From contig NZ_CP053439.1 in assembly GCF_000769405.2 (NCBI RefSeq), forward strand, positions 2,046,001-2,110,000: 64,000 nucleotides of DNA, given 5' to 3'. The position numbers and the translations under genes were made by a program. Source of the stretch: Rhizobium brockwellii (GTDB lineage Bacteria; Pseudomonadota; Alphaproteobacteria; Rhizobiales; Rhizobiaceae). Below the pieces are notes generated by a model. That model made no database searches. It saw nothing but the letters and a program-made list of their open reading frames with translations, and was not told the DNA's origin. Positions within the stretch are counted from its first letter, which is position 1. The number at the start of each line of letters is the position of its first letter. Of the stretch, positions 1-10,851 are shown piece after piece.

Positions 1-1
1 A

Positions 2-82
2 TTCATGGAAAGTCCCCTTGACCGTGCGGAACAGCTCTTTTGGAAAGCGCCCGCCAACCGTCTTCTTCCATATGAGGCATGA
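2..82 (+). CDS. 3' end of an unidentified protein (partial)
   Basis: The first bases hold an open frame of 26 codons that enters from outside the window and ends at a TGA at 80-82. The readable tail includes the string DRAEQLFWKAPANRLL. Such an acidic/aromatic tail resembles the C-terminus of some amidohydrolases, where a helix like 'IFWKNAARLY' follows the last loop, but this is too short to assign. It is followed by the terminator of the oppositely oriented citrate synthase gene, which fits a convergent arrangement. It could also be a chance frame. Confidence 0.35.
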   Translation, partial: FMESPLDRAEQLFWKAPANRLLPYEA

Positions 83-106
83 TAGCCGAATTCAAATATT
101 TCCCTA

Positions 107-137
107 GGCAAAAAAAGCAAACCGGCGCAATCGCCGG
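107..137 (-). terminator. Intrinsic terminator of the HTH-citrate synthase gene
   Basis: On the minus strand a 6-bp GC stem (CCGGCG/CGCCGG, 122-137) with a 4-base loop is followed by a T-rich run (121 down to 107). It lies just after the stop of the gene ending at 146. Confidence 0.75.
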
Positions 138-145
138 CGGAATTC

Positions 146-1291
146 TTACGTTCTACTATCCGTTTCAAGCACCGGTCCGGCATAACGCGCCCGCGGCCGG
201 ATCAATTCGCCGCTGTCAATCTGCTCCATCGCATGTGCAAGCCAACCGGCGGATCGGGCAAGCGAGAAAATGATGATCGGCGCCTCCCTCGGGAGATCGA
301 AGGCGGCGGCCATTGCGGCAAGCGCGAAATCGACGTTGACCTTCTCGCCGACCATCTCCTCGCCGGTTTCCCGGACCTCGGCAAACTGCGGCGGCAAGTC
401 AAAGTGCGAAAGCAGCGCCAGAGCCCTGACATCGCCATCGGGATAGAGCGGATGACCGAAGGCCGGCAGCCGATTGCCCTGGGCGAGCGTGCGGCGGATC
501 GCGTGCTCCGCCCCAAGGGCGGAAGCGGTGTCGAGCAAGGCGTCGACGCCTTGCCAGGCGGCACCATGCAGCGGCCCTGTCAGCGTCGCCAGACCGGACA
601 GCACGGCGGCCGAAAGGGCTGCGCCCGCCGATGCCGTGACCCGCGCCGCAAAGGTCGAGGCGTTGAGTTCGTGATCGGCAAGCAGCACCAGCGCGCGGCG
701 CAGGCAATCGGCAGCGTCCGGCCGCTGCCAGCTTGCCGCAAGCCGCAAATGCAGCGGCTGGTCGAAGGGCCCTGGTGCCAGTGCATCGGCGACGGTGCGG
801 AGAATGCCATTTGCTTCACGGCGAAGTGCTGCTTGCGAGCGGCCGAGCGACGGCAGATCCGATGTCACTCGCCCTGCCAGCGCCAGGAACGCCGCCTGAA
901 GCGATGGAGCGGCATGTCCGGTCCCGCTTCCGGAGGGGAGTGTTTCCGCGCCGTTCCAGAGCAGCGCCGCCGTCTGCTCCAGCGTCGCGGCTTCAGCGAA
1001 ACCGGCCGCATCCTTTCCACGATAGAAAAGCCGTCCGCCGATGATGGTGGAGATTGCCGAGGACAGAACCGGATCGCCCCAGCGGATCGCCTCGGCGGCC
1101 ACCGTTTCAGTCTTGCGGCGGCCGGCATGGCGTTCGGCAAGCCGCTGCACGTCGGCAGCCTGGTAGAGGCTGCGGCGCGGGTCGGCGGGATCGGGCTTGG
1201 CGCGGATGCGCCCACGGCTGACATTGGCATAGAGCGTCTGCGGCTTGGTCTTCAGCGCCTGCAGCGCCTCCTCGGCGGTCAGCCACGACAT
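146..1291 (-). CDS. Citrate synthase family protein with N-terminal DNA-binding (HTH) domain
   Basis: The 381-residue protein joins a short MerR/excisionase-like helix-turn-helix (residues about 1-55, beginning LTAEEALQAL and containing SRGRIRAKPD) to a citrate-synthase fold. The catalytic histidines are present in GPLHG (H242) and AFGHPLY (H280), and the aspartate in VNVDF (D321). The second motif has Pro where typical synthases have Arg (GHRxY). I chose the ATG at 1291 because a GAGG ribosome site lies in front and the HTH begins directly after it; a longer frame to 1351 would run across the palindromes of the divergent promoter. It is divergent from a second citrate synthase at 1375. Family members of this architecture are annotated as citrate synthase. 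A regulatory or heteromeric role beside the neighbour is my inference. Confidence 0.88.
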   Translation of the reverse strand: MSWLTAEEALQALKTKPQTLYANVSRGRIRAKPDPADPRRSLYQAADVQRLAERHAGRRKTETVAAEAIRWGDPVLSSAISTIIGGRLFYRGKDAAGFAEAATLEQTAALLWNGAETLPSGSGTGHAAPSLQAAFLALAGRVTSDLPSLGRSQAALRREANGILRTVADALAPGPFDQPLHLRLAASWQRPDAADCLRRALVLLADHELNASTFAARVTASAGAALSAAVLSGLATLTGPLHGAAWQGVDALLDTASALGAEHAIRRTLAQGNRLPAFGHPLYPDGDVRALALLSHFDLPPQFAEVRETGEEMVGEKVNVDFALAAMAAAFDLPREAPIIIFSLARSAGWLAHAMEQIDSGELIRPRARYAGPVLETDSRT

Positions 1292-1302
1292 CGGAACCTC
1301 AC

Positions 1303-1333
1303 ATTGATCAATTGCATCAAGATTGACGTCAAT
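1303..1333. promoter_or_regulatory. Twin palindromes in the divergent citrate synthase promoter
   Basis: Two perfect palindromes, ATTGATCAAT (1303-1312) and ATTGACGTCAAT (1322-1333), lie in the 83-bp gap between divergent starts. They share the half-site ATTGA, and their centres are 20 bp apart, about two helical turns. This spacing suggests paired operators for one dimeric regulator; the HTH-citrate synthase itself is a candidate. The spacing does not fit an FNR/FixK box (TTGAT-N4-ATCAA). Confidence 0.5.
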
Positions 1334-1374
1334 GAGACTAGGTCCGATCATCCCGGTCGTAAAGGAGAAACAAT

Positions 1375-2463
1375 ATGAAAAACGGCTTGGAAGATATCAT
1401 TGCTGCCGAAACGCAGCTTTCGGATGTCGATGGCGAAGCGGGACGACTGATTATCCGCGGTGTATCGCTGGATCACCTGGTTGCAGACGGCACCTATGAA
1501 GGCGTCGCCGCACTCTTGCTCGACGGGTTGATGGAAAAAAGCTTCGACGAAGCGGAATTGCGCGCTTGGCTGGCGCAGGCGCGAACGGGGGTTTTCGACC
1601 ATATCAAGGCCGCTGACACCGCCCTGCTCGCCCTGCCTCCGGTCGATGCAATGCGGGCGCTGATTGCCCGGCTGCCCGACGGGGAGGATTTCGATACCGC
1701 GCTCAGCCTTCTGGCAGCGCCCGCCGTCTTTCTGCCGGCGGTTTTGCGCCTGCAACGCGGTGAAAAACCGATCGCACCGGACGCCTCGCTGCCGCAGGCG
1801 GCCGATATCCTGCGCATGCTGACCGGAAAATTGCCGACCAGGGAGCAGACAGCGGCACTCGACACCTATCTCGTGACGATATCGGACCATGGCCTCAATG
1901 CCTCGACCTTCGCATCGCGCGTCATTGCCTCGACGCAGGCCGGCCTCACCTCTTCCGTGCTCGCCGCACTGAGCGCGCTGAAAGGGCCGCTGCACGGCGG
2001 CGCGCCCGGTCCTGTGCTCGACATGCTGGATGCGATCGGAACGGCGGAAAATGCTTACCCGTGGCTCGGCGAAGCGCTTGATCGCGGCGAAAGGCTGATG
2101 GGCTTCGGCCACCGCATCTATCGCGTCCGCGATCCGCGCGCCGATGCACTGAAGGGAGCGCTGAAGCCGCTGATATCTACCGGACAGGTGAACAGCGCCC
2201 GCGGCGCTCTGGCGGAAGCCGTGGAGGCCTCTGCGTTGGCCATCCTGAAGGCGCGCAAGCCGAACCGGCCGCTCGACGTCAATGTCGAGTTATACACTGC
2301 GCTTCTGCTCGAAGCGCTCGGCTTCCCGCGTGAGGCCTTCACCGGTGTCTTCGCGATCGGCCGCACCGTCGGATGGCTGGCGCATGCCCGCGAACAGGCG
2401 CTCGACGGCCGGCTGATCCGTCCACGTTCGGTCTATATCGGGCCGCTGCCCGCCGCTGCCTGA
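1375..2463 (+). CDS. Citrate synthase/2-methylcitrate synthase family protein
   Basis: A 362-residue citrate-synthase-fold enzyme that would condense acetyl-CoA (or propionyl-CoA) with oxaloacetate. The motifs GPLHGGA (H207) and MGFGHRIYRVRDPRA (H246) are intact. The position of the third catalytic residue reads NVEL, giving Glu305 in place of the usual Asp. The C-terminal block FAIGRTVGWLAH is also canonical. An AAAGGAG ribosome site precedes the ATG. It has no N-terminal DNA-binding domain, unlike its divergent neighbour ending at 146. The pair may form one heteromer or be co-regulated. The main TCA citrate synthase of rhizobia is longer (about 430 residues), so this is probably an accessory enzyme. 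Confidence 0.88.
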   Translation: MKNGLEDIIAAETQLSDVDGEAGRLIIRGVSLDHLVADGTYEGVAALLLDGLMEKSFDEAELRAWLAQARTGVFDHIKAADTALLALPPVDAMRALIARLPDGEDFDTALSLLAAPAVFLPAVLRLQRGEKPIAPDASLPQAADILRMLTGKLPTREQTAALDTYLVTISDHGLNASTFASRVIASTQAGLTSSVLAALSALKGPLHGGAPGPVLDMLDAIGTAENAYPWLGEALDRGERLMGFGHRIYRVRDPRADALKGALKPLISTGQVNSARGALAEAVEASALAILKARKPNRPLDVNVELYTALLLEALGFPREAFTGVFAIGRTVGWLAHAREQALDGRLIRPRSVYIGPLPAAA

Positions 2464-2473
2464 AAATTGAATT

Positions 2474-2501
2474 CGCCGGCAGGGGCATGTCCTTGCCGGC
2501 G
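2474..2501. terminator. Hairpin between convergent genes
   Basis: An 8-bp stem (CGCCGGCA/TGCCGGCG) lies between the stop at 2463 and the convergent stop at 2506. It lacks a T-run on either strand, so termination is only plausible. Confidence 0.4.
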
Positions 2502-2505
2502 ATCA

Positions 2506-2976
2506 TCAACCGCCGACGAAGGTGGCGAGGTTGTCGAGCGTCGAGCGGCAACCTTCCTCATTGTCTTCGAGGCGAATGCCGGAGGGGATGTTGTCGCAGA
2601 CCATCGTCACATCGGTGCCTCCATCGGCGGGCGACAATGTCGTGCTGACCGTCATCTCGCCGGAAAAACCTTCATCTTCGGAATCGAAGACCGTAGCCCA
2701 GACGATGCTTTCGTCAGGCACGAGCCGTGCAAAACGGCCTTCGAATCTGTCGGTCTTGTCGGAGGTCTTGCCCGGCTGCGACGCCTCGTCATCGGGATAG
2801 ACGAGCGACATGCTGAAGGCGCCGCCTTCCCTGCCCTCGAAGGCATGGACGATGCCCTTCATCGAACCGGGCGGAAGCCAGGTGGCCACCGCATCGGCAT
2901 CGAGGAAGGCGCGGTAGATGCGCTCGCGCGGCGCTGCGATGAAGCGTGAGACGGTCGTGCTGCGTGAAGGGGTCAT
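2506..2976 (-). CDS. SRPBCC/AHSA1-type protein
   Basis: A 156-residue single-domain protein of the START-like SRPBCC superfamily, AHSA1 branch. It opens with the typical strand-helix segment RFIAAPRERIYRAFLDADAVATW, continues with an acidic sheet (FDSEDEGFSGEMTVSTTL), and ends with a long helix (LEDNEEGCRSTLDNLATFV). Such proteins bind hydrophobic ligands; in bacteria the function is usually unknown, and some have toxin/antitoxin-like ArsR partners. No ArsR gene is next to it here. It is a stand-alone gene convergent with the citrate synthase gene and downstream of pyrG. Confidence 0.85.
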   Translation of the reverse strand: MTPSRSTTVSRFIAAPRERIYRAFLDADAVATWLPPGSMKGIVHAFEGREGGAFSMSLVYPDDEASQPGKTSDKTDRFEGRFARLVPDESIVWATVFDSEDEGFSGEMTVSTTLSPADGGTDVTMVCDNIPSGIRLEDNEEGCRSTLDNLATFVGG

Positions 2977-3007
2977 GCCGGCAAGTTAGCGCAGGCACGG
3001 ATGTTAT

Positions 3008-3037
3008 CCAGATCGCGCCTGAAACAACGCGATCTGG
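3008..3037 (-). terminator. Hairpin after pyrG
   Basis: A perfect 10-bp stem (CCAGATCGCG/CGCGATCTGG) with a 10-base loop sits 10 bases past the pyrG stop. The following sequence is AT-rich but has no long T-run. Confidence 0.5.
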
Positions 3038-3047
3038 TTTGCATGCA

Positions 3048-5343
<2,296 letters not shown>

Positions 5344-5462
5344 GGGTCCAGTCCTGCCCGCCTGGAGACGGACATAAGTAAGAATTCTGGCGGCTCTTTA
5401 CATGAGGCTTTCATCTATTCCAAGCCCTTCGGCCCGGAATAAAACTAGGAATAAGCAATGCC

Positions 5463-6233
5463 TCAGGCGAGCAGCGCCTCATAGGCCCGGTAGATGGCGA
5501 GGAAGTCGGCCGCTTTCAAGCTTGCTCCGCCGATCAGCGCGCCGTCGACATTGGCGATGCCCATCAGCTCATGGGCATTGGCCGGCTTGACCGATCCGCC
5601 ATAGAGAAGACGCATCTTGCGGCCTTCGCCGCCGAAGCGGGCCACAAGCTCTGCCCGCATGAAGGAATGCGCCTTTTCAACATCACCTGATGTCGGCGTC
5701 ACACCGGTGCCGATCGCCCAGATCGGCTCGTAGGCGATAACGGTATTTTCGGCCGTCGCGCCATCGGGAACGGAGGCGGAAAGCTGACGTTTGATGACGT
5801 CAAGCGCCTGGCCTGTCCGGCGTTCATCCGCCGTCTCGCCGATGCAGATGATCGCCGTCAGCTCTGCGGCGAAGGCCGCCTCCGCCTTGGCGCGCACCAG
5901 ATGATCGGTTTCGGCATGGTCGGTGCGCCGCTCGGAATGGCCGACGATGACATAGGTGCCGAAACAATCGGCAATCATCTCGGCCGAGATGTCACCGGTA
6001 TGCGCACCGGACGGATTCTGATGGCAGTCCTGAGCGCCAATCGCCAGCGGGCTGTCGGTGCACAGCGCCGTCGCCACGTAGAGCAGCGTCGCCGGCGGGC
6101 AGATCAACGCTTCGACCTTGTCGGCCAGCGGCGAGCGAACACCCTCGGCGATCGTCTTGATCTGATCCAGGGAGGCACGCATGCCATTCATTTTCCAGTT
6201 TCCCGCCACAAGCGGGCGTACATCAGGTGTCAT
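5463..6233 (-). CDS. tpiA: Triosephosphate isomerase
   Basis: A 256-residue TIM-barrel enzyme interconverting dihydroxyacetone phosphate and glyceraldehyde 3-phosphate. The signatures are intact: AGNWKMNG (catalytic Lys), IVGHSERR (catalytic His), [11 protein letters not shown] (catalytic Glu) and the phosphate-binding LLYGGSVKP and [10 protein letters not shown] chose the ATG at 6233 because it gives the standard N-terminus; an open extension to 6287 has no family similarity. It is upstream of secG and pyrG on the same strand. Other rhizobia may carry a second tpi gene in an erythritol locus; this is the housekeeping type by context. Confidence 0.97.
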   Translation of the reverse strand: MTPDVRPLVAGNWKMNGMRASLDQIKTIAEGVRSPLADKVEALICPPATLLYVATALCTDSPLAIGAQDCHQNPSGAHTGDISAEMIADCFGTYVIVGHSERRTDHAETDHLVRAKAEAAFAAELTAIICIGETADERRTGQALDVIKRQLSASVPDGATAENTVIAYEPIWAIGTGVTPTSGDVEKAHSFMRAELVARFGGEGRKMRLLYGGSVKPANAHELMGIANVDGALIGGASLKAADFLAIYRAYEALLA

Positions 6234-6456
6234 GCTGGCCTTCCACAATCTGCTTATGCCTTGGGCAATATCAAAAGCTTGCAGCAAAGAAAAGCATCAT
6301 GCCCTTGACGTAAGGGGAATCTCTGCGATCCCGTGCATATTTCTGCCGAATATCGTCGGCTACAGCGCCGCGCGTCTTTTGAGACACGCAAAGGTAGCAT
6401 TTTGAATTCATGCATCGTGCGTTCTAAAAATCGTCTCCGAATTTCCGACCGATGCG

Positions 6457-7356
6457 CTAGCGGGCAAGAATCCAGTTCACCACCCTGCGCCAGTCGATCA
6501 TCCGGATCGGTGTCCCGTGATTGCCGGTCTGAAACAGCGTGAAACGCGCCGGATATTTTGCCTTGTGCAGGCTTTCGAACAGCGCCTGCTGGTCGGAGGC
6601 GGCATAGACCGGGTCGCGGCTGCCATGGGCGAACCAGAGCGGCAGCTTTGCCTTGTAGAAGGCGCTCCTGGTGAAATCGGGATCGGTGACTCCGCTCATG
6701 ATCAGCATGCCCTTCAGCCGCTTGACGCTGTCACCATCGCGCGCAATGCCCCAGCAGACCTGGCTGCCCATCGAGGCGCAGGAAAGGATGATCGGCCGGC
6801 CGGGCGATTTCGCGCTGGCATAGCGGATGAGGCCGGCGATCGCCGCAACGCCGCTGCTGTCGAAGCCTTTGACCGTCGGAGAATAATAAACGCCGCCATT
6901 GCCGGCGACGAGGTTCTTCAGCCGGTTGAAATTGCCGCCGAAGCTGTAGTCGTTGGCGCCGAGCCGCCGGTCGCCGTCGCGCCCATGGATGAAAATCACC
7001 GTGAAAGCGGCATTCCCGACCGGTCCCACCCTGGTGACATCGAGCTTGATGCCGTCGAGAGACAGCGTCTCGTCCGCCTGGACCTTGCGGATGCCGAGCG
7101 CCACATATTTCTGCTGCACCCGCTTTTGCGGGATCTGGTCGCGGCCGTTGATATCGCGCATCTCGTCGTAATCGATGACCTCGAAGGCGCCGTCATCGCC
7201 TGTCTGCAGCACGGCCTGCTTCGAAAACAGATCATCCTTGAAAGGCGGCAAAGCATCGGCTGCCTGCGCCGGGCCAACAGCGGAGAGGATGGCCGCGGAC
7301 AAGAAAAACGCCGCAATTGCGGTGAAGATGGTGCAATGACTTGTGGACATTCGCAT
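6457..7356 (-). CDS. Secreted alpha/beta hydrolase
   Basis: A 299-residue exported protein with a signal peptide (MRMSTSHCTIFTAIAAFFLS, cleavage likely after AQA near residue 30). The alpha/beta-hydrolase core shows IFIHGRDGD (oxyanion region), a serine nucleophile in CASMGSQ, an acid in HGSRDPVY and a histidine in TGNHGTP. The substrate is unknown; esterase or lipase-like activity is the safest reading. AGGAA lies 8 bases before the ATG at 7356; the ATG at 7350 is an alternative. It is divergent from parE. Confidence 0.8.
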   Translation of the reverse strand: MRMSTSHCTIFTAIAAFFLSAAILSAVGPAQAADALPPFKDDLFSKQAVLQTGDDGAFEVIDYDEMRDINGRDQIPQKRVQQKYVALGIRKVQADETLSLDGIKLDVTRVGPVGNAAFTVIFIHGRDGDRRLGANDYSFGGNFNRLKNLVAGNGGVYYSPTVKGFDSSGVAAIAGLIRYASAKSPGRPIILSCASMGSQVCWGIARDGDSVKRLKGMLIMSGVTDPDFTRSAFYKAKLPLWFAHGSRDPVYAASDQQALFESLHKAKYPARFTLFQTGNHGTPIRMIDWRRVVNWILAR

Positions 7357-7575
7357 TCGGATGGTTCCTGAAGCCCGCCGCCGCTTGCCATTCTGCACCC
7401 GGCAACGCAAATCATTTGGGAAAAGCCCGCCAAAACAGGCGGTGTCGCGTATAGATGTGCTTTCTGGCAAAATCTGCCTGATTCGCAAACGTGGCATGAA
7501 ATGCGGTGATTTTGGGTCGGCGGCGGATTTCCGCCCAAGTCAGACCTAAGACAGGATGAAGATCTGAACGGCTCC

Positions 7576-9675
7576 ATGGACGATAGCAACGACCTCTTTT
7601 CCGGAATGCCCCTCTCTGAAAAACGCGAGGAGGCGCAGAAGCCTGCGGCGCCCGCCGAACGGCCGCCGGTGACGGCTGCGCCCGCCGCCGCAGCACCCCC
7701 TGCTGCTGGAGCCTCAGCGCGTCCGGCGCCCGCCGCCTCGAACTCCGATGACTACGGTGCCTCGTCGATCCGTGTCCTCGAAGGCCTTGAGCCGGTGCGT
7801 ATGCGCCCGGGCATGTATATCGGCGGCACCGATGAAAAGGCGCTGCATCACCTGTTTGCCGAAGTCATCGACAATGCGATGGACGAGGCGGTCGCCGGGC
7901 ACGCCAATTTTATTGAGGTCTATCTCGACCTTGAGGGTTATCTCACCGTCTCCGACAACGGCCGCGGCATCCCGGTCGAGAACCATCCGCAGGTGCCGGG
8001 CAAATCGACGCTCGAAGTCATCATGACCAAGCTGCATGCCGGCGGCAAATTCGACGGCAAGGCCTATGAGACCTCGGGCGGTCTGCATGGCGTCGGCGTC
8101 TCGGTCGTCAACGCGCTCTCCGACGACCTCGAGGTCGAGGTAGCGCGAAACCGCAAGCTCTACCGGCAGCGCTTCTCCCGCGGCCTGCCGCAGGGCGGTC
8201 TCGAAGAGTTGGGCGACGTTCACAACCGCCGCGGCACCCGCGTGCGCTTCCATCCCGACCCCCAGATCTTTGGGGATCACATGAAGTTCGATGCCGCCCG
8301 CGTCTTCCGCATGGCGCGCTCGAAAGCCTATCTGTTCGGCGGCGTCGAAATCCGCTGGAGCTGTGAGGCGGGCGTGCTGCCCGAAGGCTCCGAGGTGCCT
8401 GACAAGGCCGTCTTCCACTTCCCCGGCGGCCTGAAGGACTATCTCCAGGCGACGATGGGCAAGGAATTCACCGTCACCCGCGAGATCTTTGCCGGCAAGA
8501 CGGAGAAGGTGAGCGGCCACGGCTCGATGGAATGGGCGATCACCTGGTATGGCGGCGATCCGCAGGTGCATTCCTATTGCAACACCATTCCGACGACCGA
8601 AGGCGGCACACATGAAGCGGGGCTGCGCATCGCGCTGACCAAGGGTCTGAAGGCCTATGCCGAGCTGACGCAGAACAAGCGCGCCGCGCAGATCACCACC
8701 GACGACGTGATGATTTCGGCCGTGGGCATGCTGTCGGTCTTCATCCGCGAGCCGGAATTCGTCGGCCAGACCAAGGACAGGCTTGCGACCGTCGAGGCGC
8801 AGCGCATCGTCGAGAACGCGCTCCGCGATCCCTTCGACCATTACCTTGCCGACAATCCGAACGAGTCGGCCAAGCTGCTCGACTGGGTGATCGAGCGCGC
8901 CGAGGAGCGCCTGCGCCGCCGCAAGGAAAAGGAAGTCAACCGCAAGACGGCGGTGCGCAAGCTGCGCCTGCCCGGCAAGCTCGCAGACTGCTCGCAGAAC
9001 ACCGCCGTGGGTGCCGAACTCTTCATCGTCGAGGGCGATTCGGCAGGCGGCTCGGCCAAGCAGGCGCGCAACCGCGCCAACCAGGCAATTCTGCCGCTGC
9101 GCGGCAAGATCCTCAACGTTGCCAGCGCCGGCCGGGAAAAACTTGGCGCCAACCAGCAGCTCGCCGATCTCGTCCAGGCGCTCGGCTGCGGCACGCGCTC
9201 GAAATACCGCGACGAAGACCTGCGTTACGAACGCATCATCGTCATGACCGATGCCGACGTCGACGGCGCCCATATCGCCTCGCTGCTGATCACCTTCTTC
9301 TATCAGGAGATGCCGGAGCTGGTGCGCGGCGGCCATCTCTTCCTCGCCGTGCCGCCGCTCTACAAAATCACCCAAGGGGCGAAATCCGCCTATGCCCGCG
9401 ACGACAATCATCGCGCCGAGCTGATGCAGACGGAGTTCAAGGGCAAGGCCAAGGTCGAGATCAGCCGCTTCAAAGGTCTCGGCGAGATGATGCCCGCCCA
9501 GCTCAAGGAAACCACGATGGATCCGTCCAAGCGCACCCTGCTCAAGGTGCTGATCGACGAGGTGGATTTCGAAGGCACGCGCGCCGCCGTCGACGATCTG
9601 ATGGGCACCAAGCCGGAAGCCCGCTTCCGCTTCATCCAGGACCGCGCGGCCTTCGCCGAAAACCTCGATATTTAG
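7576..9675 (+). CDS. parE: DNA topoisomerase IV subunit B
   Basis: A 699-residue GHKL ATPase subunit of topoisomerase IV, which decatenates chromosomes. A Pro/Ala-rich extension (residues 1-55) precedes the ATPase domain (EVIDNAMDEA, NGRGIPVE, GLHGVGVSVVNALS). The TOPRIM domain follows (FIVEGDSAGGSAKQARNR and MTDADVDGAHIASL). The absence of the about 150-residue GyrB insertion and the motif SAGGSAKQARNR favour ParE over GyrB. It is a single gene; parC is not in the window. Confidence 0.95.
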   Translation: MDDSNDLFSGMPLSEKREEAQKPAAPAERPPVTAAPAAAAPPAAGASARPAPAASNSDDYGASSIRVLEGLEPVRMRPGMYIGGTDEKALHHLFAEVIDNAMDEAVAGHANFIEVYLDLEGYLTVSDNGRGIPVENHPQVPGKSTLEVIMTKLHAGGKFDGKAYETSGGLHGVGVSVVNALSDDLEVEVARNRKLYRQRFSRGLPQGGLEELGDVHNRRGTRVRFHPDPQIFGDHMKFDAARVFRMARSKAYLFGGVEIRWSCEAGVLPEGSEVPDKAVFHFPGGLKDYLQATMGKEFTVTREIFAGKTEKVSGHGSMEWAITWYGGDPQVHSYCNTIPTTEGGTHEAGLRIALTKGLKAYAELTQNKRAAQITTDDVMISAVGMLSVFIREPEFVGQTKDRLATVEAQRIVENALRDPFDHYLADNPNESAKLLDWVIERAEERLRRRKEKEVNRKTAVRKLRLPGKLADCSQNTAVGAELFIVEGDSAGGSAKQARNRANQAILPLRGKILNVASAGREKLGANQQLADLVQALGCGTRSKYRDEDLRYERIIVMTDADVDGAHIASLLITFFYQEMPELVRGGHLFLAVPPLYKITQGAKSAYARDDNHRAELMQTEFKGKAKVEISRFKGLGEMMPAQLKETTMDPSKRTLLKVLIDEVDFEGTRAAVDDLMGTKPEARFRFIQDRAAFAENLDI

Positions 9676-9701
9676 GGCATGGTGCTACCTACCCGGCTTG
9701 A

Positions 9702-10820
9702 CTAGTTCAGGGAGAACTTGCGGCCCAGGTAAGCGCGAATTGGCACATCGAAACGAATGTATAAAACATGTGCCACTCCAACAGCGGCTAAGACGGTGAC
9801 GCTCACGGTGATTGGCCTTGGAATGAAGCCATCGGTAAAGTGTACGAATTGAGCACCAAGCTGAAAAACAGGCTGATGGACCATATAGAGAGGATAAGAC
9901 AGCTTTCCGAGATATCCAGCGAATGGCCGCTCCTCACTCAGTAGGACTGCAGCCGCTAGCGCGACCACGATCGGAATCACGATCGCGATGCAGATGAAAT
10001 CGTAGATCTCTCTCGGGACCGTAAACGGAAAGAACAGAACACCGATCAGGACGAAAAGTGGGATTTGAGGTGGTGTCGCTCCGACGCGACGATGGATCTG
10101 CCAGCGAAAGATCAGAACGCCGGCAAGAAACGAAAAGCCCACTCTGACAAATCCTTCAAAGAACGCTCGCCAGCTCCCAAATCCAACTGGCCCGATAGTA
10201 CCCTCGATCGCGACAATCTGGAAAAGCGCCGCCGCCAATAATACGAGAACTGCTATCTCATGCCACAAATGAAATCGTCGGCGAGCGGCGAATCCGTAAG
10301 CCACGCTGGCGGCCATTTCAAAACAGAGGGACCAGAGCGGATTGTTAATCGCGAACGCCTCTTGCCCCACCATAAACCCCAGGGGCAATAGGAGTAGTGC
10401 ACCAACCGCAAGAATTGAAACGTCGGCGAAAGAAAGACTTGACGTGGAAGCAAACAGCGACGCGAGTACGCCAAAGGCGACGCCAGCCGCGATCATGGGA
10501 TAAAGCCGAACCACGCGCTTCAAGAGGAATGTACTGCTCCGCAGAACACCGGACTTCAGCTTTTGGTCGTACCCATTTGCGAGAACGAAGCCGCTAAGGC
10601 AAAAGAAGAAATCCACGCCCAGATAGGCGTACGAGAGACCGAAGCCAAAGATCTGGCTGGCGTGTAGGAGAGCCACCGATAGCGCAGCTATTCCCCGAAG
10701 CTCGTCCAGAAAGATAAAGTGGTTCTTTACTTGATCCGCCTGGCTAGCAAGATGGGAAGCATCGCCCGAACCAGGATGCACTTCCCTACGGAATGCTGAA
10801 GCGGTCAACTCGTCGGCCAC
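9702..10820 (-). CDS. Acyltransferase 3 family membrane protein
   Basis: A 372-residue integral membrane protein with about ten hydrophobic segments, belonging to the acyltransferase-3 (OafA/ExoZ/NodX-like) family that O-acylates surface sugars. It shows the family's N-terminal LDELRGIAALSVALLHA with the catalytic-type His, YLGVDFFFCLSGFVLA, and a C-terminal LSYPLYMVHQPVF. The family is common in exopolysaccharide or Nod-factor decoration, but the substrate cannot be read. Its base composition is lower in GC and its codon use more relaxed than parE upstream, and it abuts an HlyD-family remnant at 10852, so this is probably accessory, transferred or rearranged DNA. Confidence 0.88.
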   Translation of the reverse strand: MADELTASAFRREVHPGSGDASHLASQADQVKNHFIFLDELRGIAALSVALLHASQIFGFGLSYAYLGVDFFFCLSGFVLANGYDQKLKSGVLRSSTFLLKRVVRLYPMIAAGVAFGVLASLFASTSSLSFADVSILAVGALLLLPLGFMVGQEAFAINNPLWSLCFEMAASVAYGFAARRRFHLWHEIAVLVLLAAALFQIVAIEGTIGPVGFGSWRAFFEGFVRVGFSFLAGVLIFRWQIHRRVGATPPQIPLFVLIGVLFFPFTVPREIYDFICIAIVIPIVVALAAAVLLSEERPFAGYLGKLSYPLYMVHQPVFQLGAQFVHFTDGFIPRPITVSVTVLAAVGVAHVLYIRFDVPIRAYLGRKFSLN

Positions 10821-10851
10821 AATTGAGAGCTCTTCTTACCCAAGTCTTTGA

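Noticed and set aside
1304..1320. FNR/FixK anaerobox in the citrate synthase promoter
   Set aside because: TTGAT and ATCAA are present but 7 bases apart rather than 4.
7714..9411. A long open frame opposite parE
   Set aside because: It is a shadow of parE on the other strand; high GC opens long antisense frames and the translation has no family-like motif.
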